Of a stretch of 57,031 bases of DNA, positions 16,787-28,091 are shown piece by piece (the stretch's first letter is position 1; each line of letters starts with the position of its first letter). This DNA is from Planctomycetaceae bacterium (GTDB lineage Bacteria > Planctomycetota > Planctomycetia > Pirellulales > Lacipirellulaceae), in NCBI GenBank assembly GCA_002702655.1, contig PABB01000034.1, positions 1 to 57,031 of the forward strand, written 5' to 3'. The notes beneath the pieces are model-generated. The model saw only the letters and a program-made list of their open reading frames with translations. It was not told the DNA's origin and did not search any database. A program made the position numbers and the translations under genes.

Positions 16787-17833
16787 ATGCCAGGGTATTC
16801 TCCCGTGATCCCCGCCACTTACTTGCCGCGTCGCGAATTCCTGGCTCAGGCGGGCCGTGCTGCCGCCGGCCTCGGAGCAGCAGTGGCCGCCGGCGGTCCG
16901 CTCGCGCTGGCCGCCGCGTCCGATCCCTTCCAGTCGCCGCATTCTCCAGAATCGCTGGTGAAGTTGCTTTTCGAGTCGTTCACGCCGCGGCAAAAGGAAC
17001 TGGTTTGCTTCCCCTGGGATCATCAGGACAAAGACCGCGGCCTGCTGCGGACTTACGTGAACCCGAATTGGATGATCACGCCGCAGGAGATCAACAGTGA
17101 CTTCTACACCAAGGATCAGCGCGCGATCGTGCGCGGGATCGTCGAGGGAATGATCTCACCCGAGTTCCAGAAGAGTTTCTACAAGCAGCAGCGCGACGAC
17201 AGCGGCGAGTTTGGCAACGAGGCGGCGATCGCCCTATTCGGCGAGCCAGGCGCCGGCAAGTTCGAGTTCGTTCTGAGCGGCCGACACACCACGCTCCGCT
17301 GCGACGGCAACTCGGCCGAGCACGTCGCCTTCGGCGGGCCAATCTTCTACGGCCATGCCGCTCAGGGCTTCGACGAGAAGCCCGACCACCCCGGCAATGT
17401 CTATTGGCCGCAGGCGGTCGAGGCGAACAAGCTGTATGAAATGCTGGACGGCAAGCAGCGCGAGCTGGCGCTGGTCGAGACGGCCCCGTTCGAAAACGAC
17501 GTGAAATTCGAAGGTCAACAGGGCGACTTCGATGGCATTCCCGTAGCGGAATTGTCCGCCGACCAGCAAGCCCGCGTGCAACAAGTGCTGGCGAAACTCG
17601 TTGAGCCGTACCGCCAAAGCGACCGCGACGAAGTGATCGCCTGCCTGAAGAAACAGGGCGGACTGCAAGCGTGCCGGCTCGCGTTCTACAAGGAAGACGA
17701 TATCGGCGAGGACGGCGTCTGGGACATTTGGCGGCTGGAGGGCCCCAGCTTCGTCTGGCACTACCGCGGCGCCCCGCACGTGCACGTGTGGGTCAACGTT
17801 GCGGATGATGCGTCGGTGAAGCTGAATGCGTAA
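16787..17833 (+). CDS. Tat-exported DUF3500-type protein
   Basis: 348 residues from ATG at 16787. A twin-arginine signal (PRREFLAQAGRAAAGLGAAVAAG) directs export in folded form. The mature domain begins SLVKLLFESFTPRQKELVCFPWDH and continues with conserved-looking blocks: GEFGNEAAIALFGEPGAGKFEFVLSGRHTT is split by Gly turns, and the end carries WHYRGAPHVHVWVNVADD with an HVHVW motif. This pattern recalls the uncharacterised DUF3500 family; the match is from memory. The paired His near both ends suggest metal or cofactor binding, which is inference and would explain Tat export. Confidence 0.78.
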   Translation: MPGYSPVIPATYLPRREFLAQAGRAAAGLGAAVAAGGPLALAAASDPFQSPHSPESLVKLLFESFTPRQKELVCFPWDHQDKDRGLLRTYVNPNWMITPQEINSDFYTKDQRAIVRGIVEGMISPEFQKSFYKQQRDDSGEFGNEAAIALFGEPGAGKFEFVLSGRHTTLRCDGNSAEHVAFGGPIFYGHAAQGFDEKPDHPGNVYWPQAVEANKLYEMLDGKQRELALVETAPFENDVKFEGQQGDFDGIPVAELSADQQARVQQVLAKLVEPYRQSDRDEVIACLKKQGGLQACRLAFYKEDDIGEDGVWDIWRLEGPSFVWHYRGAPHVHVWVNVADDASVKLNA

Positions 17834-17878
17834 AGGGACGCTGACGCTGCTCGATCAGAATCGGTCTCCCGACGCAAG

Positions 17879-17914
17879 AAGAGGCGGCTGGCGCGAGTGC
17901 GGCAGCCGCCTCTT
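17879..17914. terminator. Bidirectional stem-loop between convergent genes
   Basis: A perfect 12-bp stem (AAGAGGCGGCTG / CAGCCGCCTCTT) with a 12-base loop lies between the stops at 17833 and 17963. The A-rich/T-rich stem base gives short U runs in both directions. Confidence 0.65.
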
Positions 17915-17962
17915 GTCACTGCGTGACTCGGACGACTCGAGACTCTCGCACTTCAAATCTGA

Positions 17963-18721
17963 CTAGGCTCGACGCAGCAAGCTGACGCCAACCAGGGTCG
18001 TTATCGCCATCAGTCCCCAGGTCGCGGGTTCGGGTACTGTCGGGTACTCCCACACGCGAATCTCGCCTTCGTCAAACGGCGTGCCATCGTCGAGCATGTT
18101 GTCGCCCCAGATGCGGTTGCCCGGCGTGCCGACCCACTCAATCGCCTTGTGAATGTCGAGCACCTCGCCCGGGTAGATCGGCGGGAACTTCACGTCCAGC
18201 CGCGGCGGCAGCACCGCCGGCGAGGCCAACAACTCGTATGGGTGCGGAGCGCCGTTTCTGGTGATCAATGACGTACCATCCGGAAAGACCTGCGGGATTG
18301 TCGCGTCGGTGGGGATCACCCAATTGAACCCCGGCGTCAGGATCTCTTCGTGCCAGTCGCGCACCTCGACCGAAACGGGAATGCCGGCCGTGCCGGGCGA
18401 ACCGATGTTGAATTCCTCATCGATCCGCAGTGCGAACCGCTGCTGAGCGTCCAACAGAATCGGCTGCCCGGTGTCGTCGTGCGGCGACTCCAAACGTTTG
18501 ATCATCGGTCCCGCGGCCGGGTCGTGCATCAGGTCAACGGCCACAAACCACTGACCGGCGAATCCCGAAAAGGGGATCTCGATCTCCTGATTGAAGTCGA
18601 TATTCAGATTGGCGCCGGCGGTCACAATCGGGTTCTGCGCGGCGGCGGGTCGTGCGACAGCTCCCATGCCGACGGCAATCAGAAGGGCGACAAACAGCGG
18701 AACGACGTTTCGGCGTGTCAT
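17963..18721 (-). CDS. PEP-CTERM sorting domain protein (secreted)
   Basis: 252 residues from ATG at 18721, with AAGGAGT 8 bases upstream. A signal peptide ends near ARPAAAQ. The mature part is beta-rich and proline-rich (DIDFNQEIEIPFSGFAGQWF-like blocks) with no enzyme motif. The C-terminus is a classic PEP-CTERM tail: VPEPATWGLMAITTLVGVSLLRRA has the PEP motif, a hydrophobic helix and terminal Arg-Arg. It is expected to be sorted by an exosortase encoded elsewhere. It is the second such protein in the window. Confidence 0.87.
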   Translation of the reverse strand: MTRRNVVPLFVALLIAVGMGAVARPAAAQNPIVTAGANLNIDFNQEIEIPFSGFAGQWFVAVDLMHDPAAGPMIKRLESPHDDTGQPILLDAQQRFALRIDEEFNIGSPGTAGIPVSVEVRDWHEEILTPGFNWVIPTDATIPQVFPDGTSLITRNGAPHPYELLASPAVLPPRLDVKFPPIYPGEVLDIHKAIEWVGTPGNRIWGDNMLDDGTPFDEGEIRVWEYPTVPEPATWGLMAITTLVGVSLLRRA

Positions 18722-19053
18722 GAGCGGACTCCTTGCTGGGAAGAGGCGACTGATCGACGCAGACCGACCGCAGCAGTCACCGCATACCTTCGGCCTGAGT
18801 TGACTTCACAGACAGACGAACCCGAGCGCAGCAGCGCTCCAGCGGGCGAGGCAGATTGTCAGGCCATCCCCCCAGATAGCCGCGTCAAAGAATGTCGGCA
18901 GTCTCGCCCCCGCAGAGACCGCCGCGGCCACCTCGCGCCGGGGATCATACCACCGCGTCAGCGGCGTGCCAAGAAAAACGCAATTCACTGCAAACCGAAG
19001 CAAACGGCGCTCGCGACGCGTCCTCGCCAGGGGCGCCTTTCTGGACGAGGATC
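18722..19053. other. 332-base intergenic gap, no gene supported
   Basis: The gap lies between the start of the PEP-CTERM gene and the end of glnD, both on the minus strand. Open frames here are GC artefacts. It should hold the promoter of the PEP-CTERM gene and the 3' end of the glnD transcript, but no hairpin with a T-run was found. Confidence 0.45.
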
Positions 19054-21678
19054 TTATTCCCCGACGACTTCAATCATCGCGTCGCGGATTTCGCCCAAGC
19101 GCTCGTCGTCGACCACCTTGCGCCCGTCGCGGTCGGTCACGTAAAAGACGTCAACCACCTGATCGAGGTAGGTGCTGATCTTGGCGTGCTGAATCGTCAA
19201 CTGCAGATCATGAAGTTTTCGCGCCAAGTCGTAGAGCAGACCGGTGCGGTCAAAGGTGAATACCTCGACAATCGTGTTGTCGGCCGAGGTCTTGACGTCG
19301 GTGCGCACCCGCGAGGGGAGTTTGGTGAGTTTGGCCGTCTCTGCGGCGCGATCGTCGCCCCATACACGGCGGAATTTCGGCGGCTCGTCGCGATCGACTG
19401 CCTCGGCCATCGCGGCTCCGATCTTCTCCAGCCGCGCATTGGGCGTGCCCGTTGGGTTCTCCGGATCGAGTGCCACGTACCGCAGCACGAGCAATTCGTC
19501 AGGCATGGTCTCGATATCGGCGGCAAGAATCTGCAGTCGCTGTGCAGAAAGCGCACCCGCCATCGCTGAGAAGACGCCGCGGCCCGGCCCTTGGTTGACG
19601 CCTGCTAGAAACTCGACCGTCTTTGTGCTCGGCTGATTGGCGCCCCAGGCGACGACGCCGCGCTCGGGCAACTGGCGAAACCGTCGCAGCGCGTCGACCA
19701 GCGCCCGCGGCTCGCACGCCGTCAGGAGGCTTGTGGGCAATTCCTCGACGTGACGCGGGTACCAGGGATCGGCGCGCTCGGCCTCCGTCAGGCTGCGTCC
19801 GATTTGGCGCCGGCGCTCCGCGAGTCCGACGTGATCGCTGCCGCCCAGCCCCACGCCCAATTCCGCGAGCGTGCGATGCAACATGGCCGTGAGCACTTCG
19901 ACTTTCCAGTCGGTCAACACGTCCGGTCCCACCGCGGCAAAATCGGCGCAGGTCAACACGTAGAGCTTTCGCAAACGTTGCGTTGTGCGAACCGTCTCGG
20001 CAAACTCGGCCAACAGCTTGGGGTCGCTCGTGTCACGGCGGAAAGTGAGGTGCGCCATCTTCAGGTGGCGCCGCACCAGAAAGATCACGTCGTCGCTGTC
20101 CGCCGGCGGGAGCTTGAGCCGCTGGCATACCTCTTCCGCCAACTTGGCGCCGACCTCGCTGTGGTCGTCTTGGTAACCCTTGCCCAAATCGTGCAGCAGC
20201 AGGGCCAGATGCAGCACGAGTTTGTTTTTGACGGCTCGATATGCATCGCCCAGCGGACCAGGGCGATTGATGAACTCTGTCGCCCGGCGGACCGCCAGTA
20301 GACTGTGCTCGTCGACCGTGTATTTGTGATACTGATTGAACTGCAGCAGGCACCGCGCGTGCTTCATCGGCGGCACGAACCGTTCCAGGTACCCCAGTTC
20401 GTGCAGCAGCGCCAGCGCGTCGGCCGCCACCGCCGGATCGGCCAACAGAGCGAGAAAACGATCGATCGCTGCGGGAGACAATTCCTCGGGGCACTCCGGG
20501 GCGCCCAACAACAGGGCGCTCCATGCCGCGCGATCCAGCGGTTTGCGCTCCCGCACCGCCAGGTCCATTAACTCGAGCGCCCCATCGAGATTGCCGCGCA
20601 CGCGATCCAAACCGGCCGGGGTGGCGGACACGCTCGACACGCCCACTTTGAAATCGCCCGCCACGGTGCGCCCCAGCACCGGGTTGAGCAACTGCGTGAT
20701 CCCCTTGCTCGCCTGCTGTGCTTCGCGTCGGCGCACCAATTGCCACAGGTGGCCGGTGTGGCGGAAGTAATCCCGCATGAACTGCTCGACCGGCAAAAGA
20801 CCGTCGCTGCCGCGGTAGCCGAACTTCTCGGCGATGCGCAACTGTTCCGCTCGGTCGAGCAAGTCCTTGGCCGATCCCGCGTGCAGGTGCATTTCGTTGC
20901 GAATCCTCAGCAGCAACGATTGAGCCGACTGGTAGCGGCGGAACTCCAGCTTGGAGAGCGCTCCGCGGAGATGCAAGCGTTCCACGTCGGCGTCGCCGTG
21001 ATCGATAAACCCGAACCAGCGGATCAGGTGCAAGTCGCGCAGTCCGCCGCGAGACCGTTTCACGTGCGGCTCCAGGGCGTACACGCTCTCGCCGTATTGA
21101 TCTCGCTCGTCGTTGCGGGCCTCTTCCAGCATGCGAGCGACCGCCTTGGGGCGCCGCCGGACCATCCGCGTGAACGCCTCGCGAAAACCGTCGTACAACG
21201 GTTGGTCGCCCGTGAGCAATCGACAGTCAATCAACGACGAGCAAATCACTGCGTCGCTGCGGGCGAGTTGCACGGCTTCGCTGGTGGTGCGGACGCTGTG
21301 CCCCAATTGCAGGCCCACGTCGTAAATCGACTGGGTGAAACTGCGCACCAGGGGCGTCAGGGCGTCGCCAATCCCGTCATGCAGAATCATCAAATCGACG
21401 TCGGAGAAGGGCGCGGCCTGGCGACGACCGTGGCTGCCGAGCTCAACCAACGCCACGCGGCGACGCACTTCGCCCAGCTTGGGCGATTGCCGCTCAAAGT
21501 CGTTGGCTGCAGCCGCGAACAATTGCAGCAAGACGCCGTCGATGTGGGCGGCGTTGCGGGCGCAGACTTGCACCGCGTCGAGACCGCGATCGTGCAGCAG
21601 AGCAATCCGCTCGCGGCCCGCGGCCAAGTCGTCTCGCGCCGCCTCGATCAGATCCGCGCGTTGAAAATTGGCGGGCAT
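19054..21678 (-). CDS. glnD: [Protein-PII] uridylyltransferase / uridylyl-removing enzyme
   Basis: 874 residues, typical for GlnD. The nucleotidyltransferase domain has the motif GSHGRRQ at residues 81-87 and DVDLMI a few residues later. A helical linker (GLRDLHLIRWF, characteristic of GlnD) follows. The HD domain carries the metal-binding HDLGKGYQDDHSEVG. Two C-terminal ACT domains bind glutamine (GRGVFSAMAGALSAQRLQIL and DRTGLLYDLARKLHDLQLTI). The enzyme uridylylates PII at low glutamine and removes UMP at high glutamine. It follows glnB(K) by 57 bases on the same strand. Confidence 0.95.
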   Translation of the reverse strand: MPANFQRADLIEAARDDLAAGRERIALLHDRGLDAVQVCARNAAHIDGVLLQLFAAAANDFERQSPKLGEVRRRVALVELGSHGRRQAAPFSDVDLMILHDGIGDALTPLVRSFTQSIYDVGLQLGHSVRTTSEAVQLARSDAVICSSLIDCRLLTGDQPLYDGFREAFTRMVRRRPKAVARMLEEARNDERDQYGESVYALEPHVKRSRGGLRDLHLIRWFGFIDHGDADVERLHLRGALSKLEFRRYQSAQSLLLRIRNEMHLHAGSAKDLLDRAEQLRIAEKFGYRGSDGLLPVEQFMRDYFRHTGHLWQLVRRREAQQASKGITQLLNPVLGRTVAGDFKVGVSSVSATPAGLDRVRGNLDGALELMDLAVRERKPLDRAAWSALLLGAPECPEELSPAAIDRFLALLADPAVAADALALLHELGYLERFVPPMKHARCLLQFNQYHKYTVDEHSLLAVRRATEFINRPGPLGDAYRAVKNKLVLHLALLLHDLGKGYQDDHSEVGAKLAEEVCQRLKLPPADSDDVIFLVRRHLKMAHLTFRRDTSDPKLLAEFAETVRTTQRLRKLYVLTCADFAAVGPDVLTDWKVEVLTAMLHRTLAELGVGLGGSDHVGLAERRRQIGRSLTEAERADPWYPRHVEELPTSLLTACEPRALVDALRRFRQLPERGVVAWGANQPSTKTVEFLAGVNQGPGRGVFSAMAGALSAQRLQILAADIETMPDELLVLRYVALDPENPTGTPNARLEKIGAAMAEAVDRDEPPKFRRVWGDDRAAETAKLTKLPSRVRTDVKTSADNTIVEVFTFDRTGLLYDLARKLHDLQLTIQHAKISTYLDQVVDVFYVTDRDGRKVVDDERLGEIRDAMIEVVGE

Positions 21679-21735
21679 GAAAAATCGAACAACGACAGGG
21701 CAGGGGAGGGCGAGGCGAACTCGATGCCCGCTGCG

Positions 21736-23702
<1,967 letters not shown>

Positions 23703-23928
23703 GATGTGCCGCCTTTGACGAGAGAGCTGCCCGTGCCTGTCGGGCGCAGTGTATTCCGTTGGGAAATGCAGCGGGGGAGCGTCCCACGGCGACGTGGTCG
23801 CGGCAGAACGAACCGCCTGATTCCCCAGCATCCGCGCTGAGCTAGCACGGGGAGAAACCAGAATAGGGGGGCCGCCGCACCGCGTAAAGTGGCCGGACGC
23901 TTGCGCGTGAAGAAGCCCGGCCAGTTCG

Positions 23929-24510
23929 CTACCCGTCGGACTTCTTCCACGGCACGTCCGGCGTTCCGGCAGCCGCATTCGCTTGCCGAGCGAGAACAAA
24001 CAGCAGATCGCCAACCCGGTTGAGGTAGCGAATGATCGATGCCCGAATCTCGACGGTTTCGGCCAGCAACACGACCATCCGCTCGGCCCGCCGACAGACG
24101 CAGCGAGCAGCATGCAGCGCGGCCGCCTGGGGGCTGCCTCCGGGCAAGATAAACGCCTTGAGCGGCGGCAGCCCGGCCTCGAACTGATCGATCTCCCGCT
24201 CCACTCGATCAACCGCGGCGTCGGTCAGTAGCGTCATCCCGCTGGCGGACGGGTCAGGAGCAGCCAATTCGGCGCCCAGGGCAAACATTTCATGCTGCAT
24301 CTGCGCGACGACCAAGTCGATCGCTGCGGGGAGCGGCGTCGCCCGGGCAACGCCCAGCATCGAATTCAGTTCGTCGATCGTTCCGTACGATTGCAGGCGC
24401 GCGTCCGCCTTGGAGACGCGTTGGCCGCCGATCAGCGACGTGAGTCCTTCGTCGCCAGTTCGCGTGTAGATTTTCAAGGTGCCGTACCAAGTTTTGGGAT
24501 GCAGTCGCAA
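23929..24510 (-). CDS. Cob(I)alamin adenosyltransferase, PduO type
   Basis: 193 residues from ATG at 24510; a TTG at the KIYTRTGD segment is an alternative start that would shorten the leader. Family motifs: KIYTRTGDEGLTSLIGG (P-loop-like ATP binding), YGTIDELNSMLGVA, HAARCVCRRAERMVV and YLNRVGDLLFVLARQAN. It forms adenosylcobalamin from cob(I)alamin and ATP, as PduO/MMAB does. No other cobalamin gene is nearby. The 226-base gap to amt shows it is a separate transcript. Confidence 0.93.
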   Translation of the reverse strand: MRLHPKTWYGTLKIYTRTGDEGLTSLIGGQRVSKADARLQSYGTIDELNSMLGVARATPLPAAIDLVVAQMQHEMFALGAELAAPDPSASGMTLLTDAAVDRVEREIDQFEAGLPPLKAFILPGGSPQAAALHAARCVCRRAERMVVLLAETVEIRASIIRYLNRVGDLLFVLARQANAAAGTPDVPWKKSDG

Positions 24511-24766
24511 TCGCCCGAGGGGCCGGGCGCGACCCGATTTTAGCGGTTACCGAGCGACCTTGCATGCCGATCCCGCTTGGCGCCGACGCCGTGGCGGCCT
24601 CGCCTGCCAGGGGAGTCGCGCCGGATGTGGCGATTCTGCCGGCGGCAGGCATCCACTCAGCGTGACTCGACGCACGCCGGCGGATTCAATCTGGGAACTC
24701 CTGGCAAGATTTTCGGTTGCCCATCGCGATGGCAAGAAGGAGAATGTAGGCTTGCGTGCCCGGTGC

Positions 24767-24796
24767 ACCCTCGCTCCATCTAGATGGGGCGAGGGT
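24767..24796. repeat. 30-base near-perfect palindrome upstream of the HlyD-like gene
   Basis: The half-site ACCCTCGCTCCATCT is followed at once by its reverse complement with one G-T pair, centred on CTAG at 24780-24783. It lies 110 bases before the HlyD-like start in the 395-base gap 24511-24905, which holds no gene. It could be an operator, a dispersed palindrome or an mRNA hairpin. Confidence 0.6.
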
Positions 24797-24840
24797 CGGC
24801 CGCCGCGCGCCCCTGGGGGCGACCGTCGGCCATTCCGCTC

Positions 24841-24863
24841 GTCAAGCGCTCGCTGCGCTTGAC
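24841..24863. repeat. Inverted repeat just upstream of the HlyD-like gene
   Basis: A 9-bp stem (GTCAAGCGC / GCGCTTGAC) with loop TCGCT, 43 bases before the start codon at 24906. It may form a leader hairpin or act as an operator. Confidence 0.5.
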
Positions 24864-24905
24864 CGATGCCGCATTGTGCGAAATAGCCCCTCGAAGGAGT
24901 CCACC

Positions 24906-26633
24906 ATGCTTCGTGTTGTTCTGCTGTCGCTGATCCTCACGGCTGCCGCCCACAGTCCCGTTTCCCGCGCATCGGCGCTGGCGGATCTGTCCACCTCGGC
25001 CATCGACGAACAGGCGGCCTTGGAAGAGCTGGAAGCCCAAGTGGCCGCAGTGCTCGCCGCCAAGGAAGAGGCCGACGAAAAGCCAGCGGCCGACGACGAG
25101 GACGAAGGCAAGAAGGAGGAGGCCGCTGAGGGCGACGACGATGGCGAGTCCGGCGACGACGCGAAAGACAAGGCCGACGAAAAGGCTGATGACAAGCAAG
25201 ACGACGCCAAGAAGGACGAGGCGGAGGATAAGAAAGACGAAAAAGCCAAGAAGCCCGAGACGCACAAGGTCGAGGCTAAGAAGTTCGTGCTGGAGTTGGA
25301 AGTCGACGGCGTGTTTGTCGCCGACGAGATGCACGAAGTGACGCTCCGCCCCGAAAAGTGGGGCAAATTCGAGGTGGTCGAAGCCAAGCCCCACGGCGCC
25401 CGCGTCAAGAAGGGCGACGTGCTTGTTCGTTTCGACGACGAAGACCTCGAGCAAGCCATCGCCGAGGCGTCGTTGGAACAACGGCTTGATGAGCTGAAGA
25501 TGATGGAAACCGAGGATCAGTTTCCGCGGCTCGAGAAGGCGATTGACCTGAATTTCACCCAGGCCAAACGCAACTACGAAATGATCGTCGACGAGTTCGA
25601 GCGATTCAAAACCACCATGCGGCCGCTGTCGGAAAAGATGGCCGAAATGAACCTGAAGAACGCCCAGCAGTCGCTCGCGAATGCCCGCGAAGAGCTGGAA
25701 CAGCTTCGCAAAATGTACGAAGCCGACGAGTTGACTGAAGAGACCGAGGAAATTGTCCTCAAACGACAGGAGTTCGAAGTCGAGTACTACGAGTTCTATG
25801 TCGAATACTCGCAGATCAACCACGACTACACGATGAACATCTCGATTCCGCGCCGGCAGGAATCCCTGGAGATGGGCCTGGAGGAAGCGACGCTGTCGTT
25901 CGACCAGGCCAAGATGCTTAAGTCGATTTCGCTGCCTCGCGAGCGCTACAAAATGGAACAACTGCGGGAAGCTCGCGCCAAAAGCATCGAGGAACACTCC
26001 GAACTGCTGGCCGACCGCGACTTGATGACCCTGCGGGCTCCCGCCGACGGCATCCTGTACTACGGCAGTTGCGATGACGGCCGGTTCGGTCAAATCGGCA
26101 GCATGAAATCCAAGCTCGAGCCGCACGGCAAGGTGACCGCCGGCACGACCGTATTCACAGTGGTCGACCCCGAGTGCATGCACGTGGTCAGTTCGGTCAG
26201 CGAGAAGGAGTTCCCGCGCATCGCCAAGGGCCAGAAAGGCTCGGCCGTACCCGCGGGCGACGCGGACGTGAAGCTGCCCGTGAAAGTCTCCGAGGTCGAG
26301 TCCGCCCCCGGCGCCGGCAACAAGTTCGCCATCTCCCTGGAAATGGATTGCGACGACGCGCCTGAGTGGTTGCTGCCGGGCATGACCTGCAAAGCGACAT
26401 TCACCACCTACGAATCAAAGGACGCGGTCGTGATCCCCGCCGACTTGGTCCAGTCCGACGAAGACGATGAAGACCAGAAATACGTCATGATCGTCAAGGA
26501 CGAGGATGAAGACCCGGTGCGTCGCGACATTAAGCTGGGTAAGAAGAAGGACAAGGACGTCGAGGTGCTCGATGGCCTGAGCGAAGGCGATTTGATTGTC
26601 AAGGGCGCCAAAGACGAAGAGAAAGAAGACTAG
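24906..26633 (+). CDS. HlyD-like membrane-fusion protein with long charged tract
   Basis: 575 residues from ATG at 24906, preceded by GAAGGAG. A signal peptide (LRVVLLSLILTAAAHSP) is followed, at about residues 45-115, by a low-complexity tract of Asp, Glu, Lys and Ala. The barrel-sandwich half (GKFEVVEAKPHGARVKKGDVLVRFDD) is typical of HlyD/RND adaptors. A long coiled coil (about 185-360) and the second lipoyl half (LRAPADGILYYG) follow, then beta-barrel and C-terminal domains. Adaptors bridge an inner-membrane pump to an outer-membrane channel. No ABC, RND or TolC gene is adjacent, so the partner is unknown. Confidence 0.83.
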   Translation: MLRVVLLSLILTAAAHSPVSRASALADLSTSAIDEQAALEELEAQVAAVLAAKEEADEKPAADDEDEGKKEEAAEGDDDGESGDDAKDKADEKADDKQDDAKKDEAEDKKDEKAKKPETHKVEAKKFVLELEVDGVFVADEMHEVTLRPEKWGKFEVVEAKPHGARVKKGDVLVRFDDEDLEQAIAEASLEQRLDELKMMETEDQFPRLEKAIDLNFTQAKRNYEMIVDEFERFKTTMRPLSEKMAEMNLKNAQQSLANAREELEQLRKMYEADELTEETEEIVLKRQEFEVEYYEFYVEYSQINHDYTMNISIPRRQESLEMGLEEATLSFDQAKMLKSISLPRERYKMEQLREARAKSIEEHSELLADRDLMTLRAPADGILYYGSCDDGRFGQIGSMKSKLEPHGKVTAGTTVFTVVDPECMHVVSSVSEKEFPRIAKGQKGSAVPAGDADVKLPVKVSEVESAPGAGNKFAISLEMDCDDAPEWLLPGMTCKATFTTYESKDAVVIPADLVQSDEDDEDQKYVMIVKDEDEDPVRRDIKLGKKKDKDVEVLDGLSEGDLIVKGAKDEEKED

Positions 26634-26741
26634 CAACGCGACTCGCCGCGACCGCGCGCGTACAATGCGCACGCGTCACGTTCGTCCTGCCTCCGATTTG
26701 TCTGCGACCGTTTCCCTGTGGCTCGAAGGAATCGCGTACCC

Positions 26742-28091
26742 ATGCGTTCGCTGTCGTCTTGCCTCCGCGTCTGGTTGATCCCGTTGGCGGCTCTGGTGCT
26801 CGCCTGCGCGACGGACAATTCTGTCGCCCAGGAGACCGCCGAGGACTTGAGCGCATCGGCGACAGCCGTCGCCGACGAGTCGGCAGCGGCCACGGACGAC
26901 GACAGCGACGAATTCCCCTATCCGTTGGCCCTGCAAGGACCTGATCCCGAACCGATCACGCCCCCGACGCGTGCGGCGATCGTCCAGTCGATTTGCGACG
27001 GTATGCAGTTCATGATCGAGTCGCAGAACCCGGACGGGTCCTGGGGCAGCGCTCGGCGGACCAAGTCCCTGAATATCTACGCGCCGGTGCCTGGGTCGCA
27101 CCATGCGTTCCGCACCGGCGTCACCGGGCTGGGCATCATGGCGATGTGCGAGAGCCTGGCCGCCCTCGCCGACGACGAGTTGCCCGACGAGCAGCGCACG
27201 GCGGCCAATGACGCCCTCGAAAAAGCTCAGGCGTGGCTCCTGGAGAACGCCGAGCGCCTCCGCCGCGCGGAAACCGACGCTTTGTACAACGTGTGGGGGC
27301 ACTCCTACGCGATCCACGCCGCCATTTGCCTGCACGCCCGGGCCGACGGCGACGAAGATCTGCAGAAGAAGCTGGGCGACATGGCCCAGGGGCAGGCCGA
27401 CAAGCTGCGGGTCTACGAGTTTCTCAACGGCGGATGGAGCTACTACGATTTTGACGGTCGCACCCGTACGCCGAGCAGCGCTCCGTTCAGCTTCACCACG
27501 GCGACGGTTCTGATCGCTCTCAAGGGCGCCGAGGAGAAACTGGGCGTCGAGTTCCCGCAAGAAAGCGTCGACAAAGCGGTCGAGTCGCTCTTGCGCCAAC
27601 GGTATCCCGATTTCTCGTTCGCCTACGGCGAGTACCTGCGGATGATGCCGCGGTACGACATCAATCGCCCGGCCGGCAGCCTGGGCCGCTCGCAGGCCTG
27701 CAACCTCGCTCTGCGATTGTGGGGCGACGAGAATGAAACGGACGCGGTGCTGAAGAACTGGCTCGACCGCCTGTTCGCCCGCAACGGCTGGCTAAGCATC
27801 GGCCGTAAGTACCCCGTGCCGCATGAGTCGTATTTCGGCGTGGCGGGGTATTTTTACTATTATGGGCATTTCTACGCGGCGCTCTGCATCGACCAGTTGC
27901 CGGCCGCGGAGCGTCCTCATTTCCAGCAACATTTGGCGCACATTCTGATGCCGCTGCAGGAGAAGGACGGCAGCTGGTGGGATTACCCGCTGTACAACTA
28001 CCACCAGCAGGCGGGCACGGCGATGGCCCTTTCGTCGCTGGTGCGCTGCCTGCCCGCCGAATCGGCCCCCAGCAGCGCCGCCGGACAGTAG
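26742..28091 (+). CDS. Secreted alpha/alpha-toroid protein with terpene-cyclase-like repeats
   Basis: 449 residues from ATG at 26742. The N-terminus is a signal with a possible lipobox (AALVLAC); an acidic stretch follows. The repeats include the QW-type motif QNPDGSWG, AFRTGVTGLGIMAM, and a final QEKDGSWWDYPLYNYHQQAGTAMALS. These recall the squalene/oxidosqualene cyclase and prenyltransferase-like fold. No DxDD or DCTAE acid motif is visible, so it is unlikely to be a cyclase; similar planctomycete proteins are uncharacterised. It starts 108 bases after the adaptor gene, on the same strand, and could share a transcript. A TACAAT -10-like box lies at 26661-26666. Confidence 0.75.
   Translation: MRSLSSCLRVWLIPLAALVLACATDNSVAQETAEDLSASATAVADESAAATDDDSDEFPYPLALQGPDPEPITPPTRAAIVQSICDGMQFMIESQNPDGSWGSARRTKSLNIYAPVPGSHHAFRTGVTGLGIMAMCESLAALADDELPDEQRTAANDALEKAQAWLLENAERLRRAETDALYNVWGHSYAIHAAICLHARADGDEDLQKKLGDMAQGQADKLRVYEFLNGGWSYYDFDGRTRTPSSAPFSFTTATVLIALKGAEEKLGVEFPQESVDKAVESLLRQRYPDFSFAYGEYLRMMPRYDINRPAGSLGRSQACNLALRLWGDENETDAVLKNWLDRLFARNGWLSIGRKYPVPHESYFGVAGYFYYYGHFYAALCIDQLPAAERPHFQQHLAHILMPLQEKDGSWWDYPLYNYHQQAGTAMALSSLVRCLPAESAPSSAAGQ

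Noticed and set aside
15529-16818. Longer kinase start giving 429 residues
   Set aside because: The extra residues run over the divergent gene's leader and are Gly/Arg-rich. The kinase domain begins after the chosen start.
23703-23928. Possible sigma-54 (GG-N10-GC) promoter for amt-glnB
   Set aside because: Only GC-rich partial matches with the wrong spacing were seen, so NtrC-type control could not be supported.
24780-26183. 467-residue minus-strand frame opposite the HlyD-like gene
   Set aside because: It is the antisense of a D/E/K-rich coding region, giving Leu/Phe/Val-rich output without a family.
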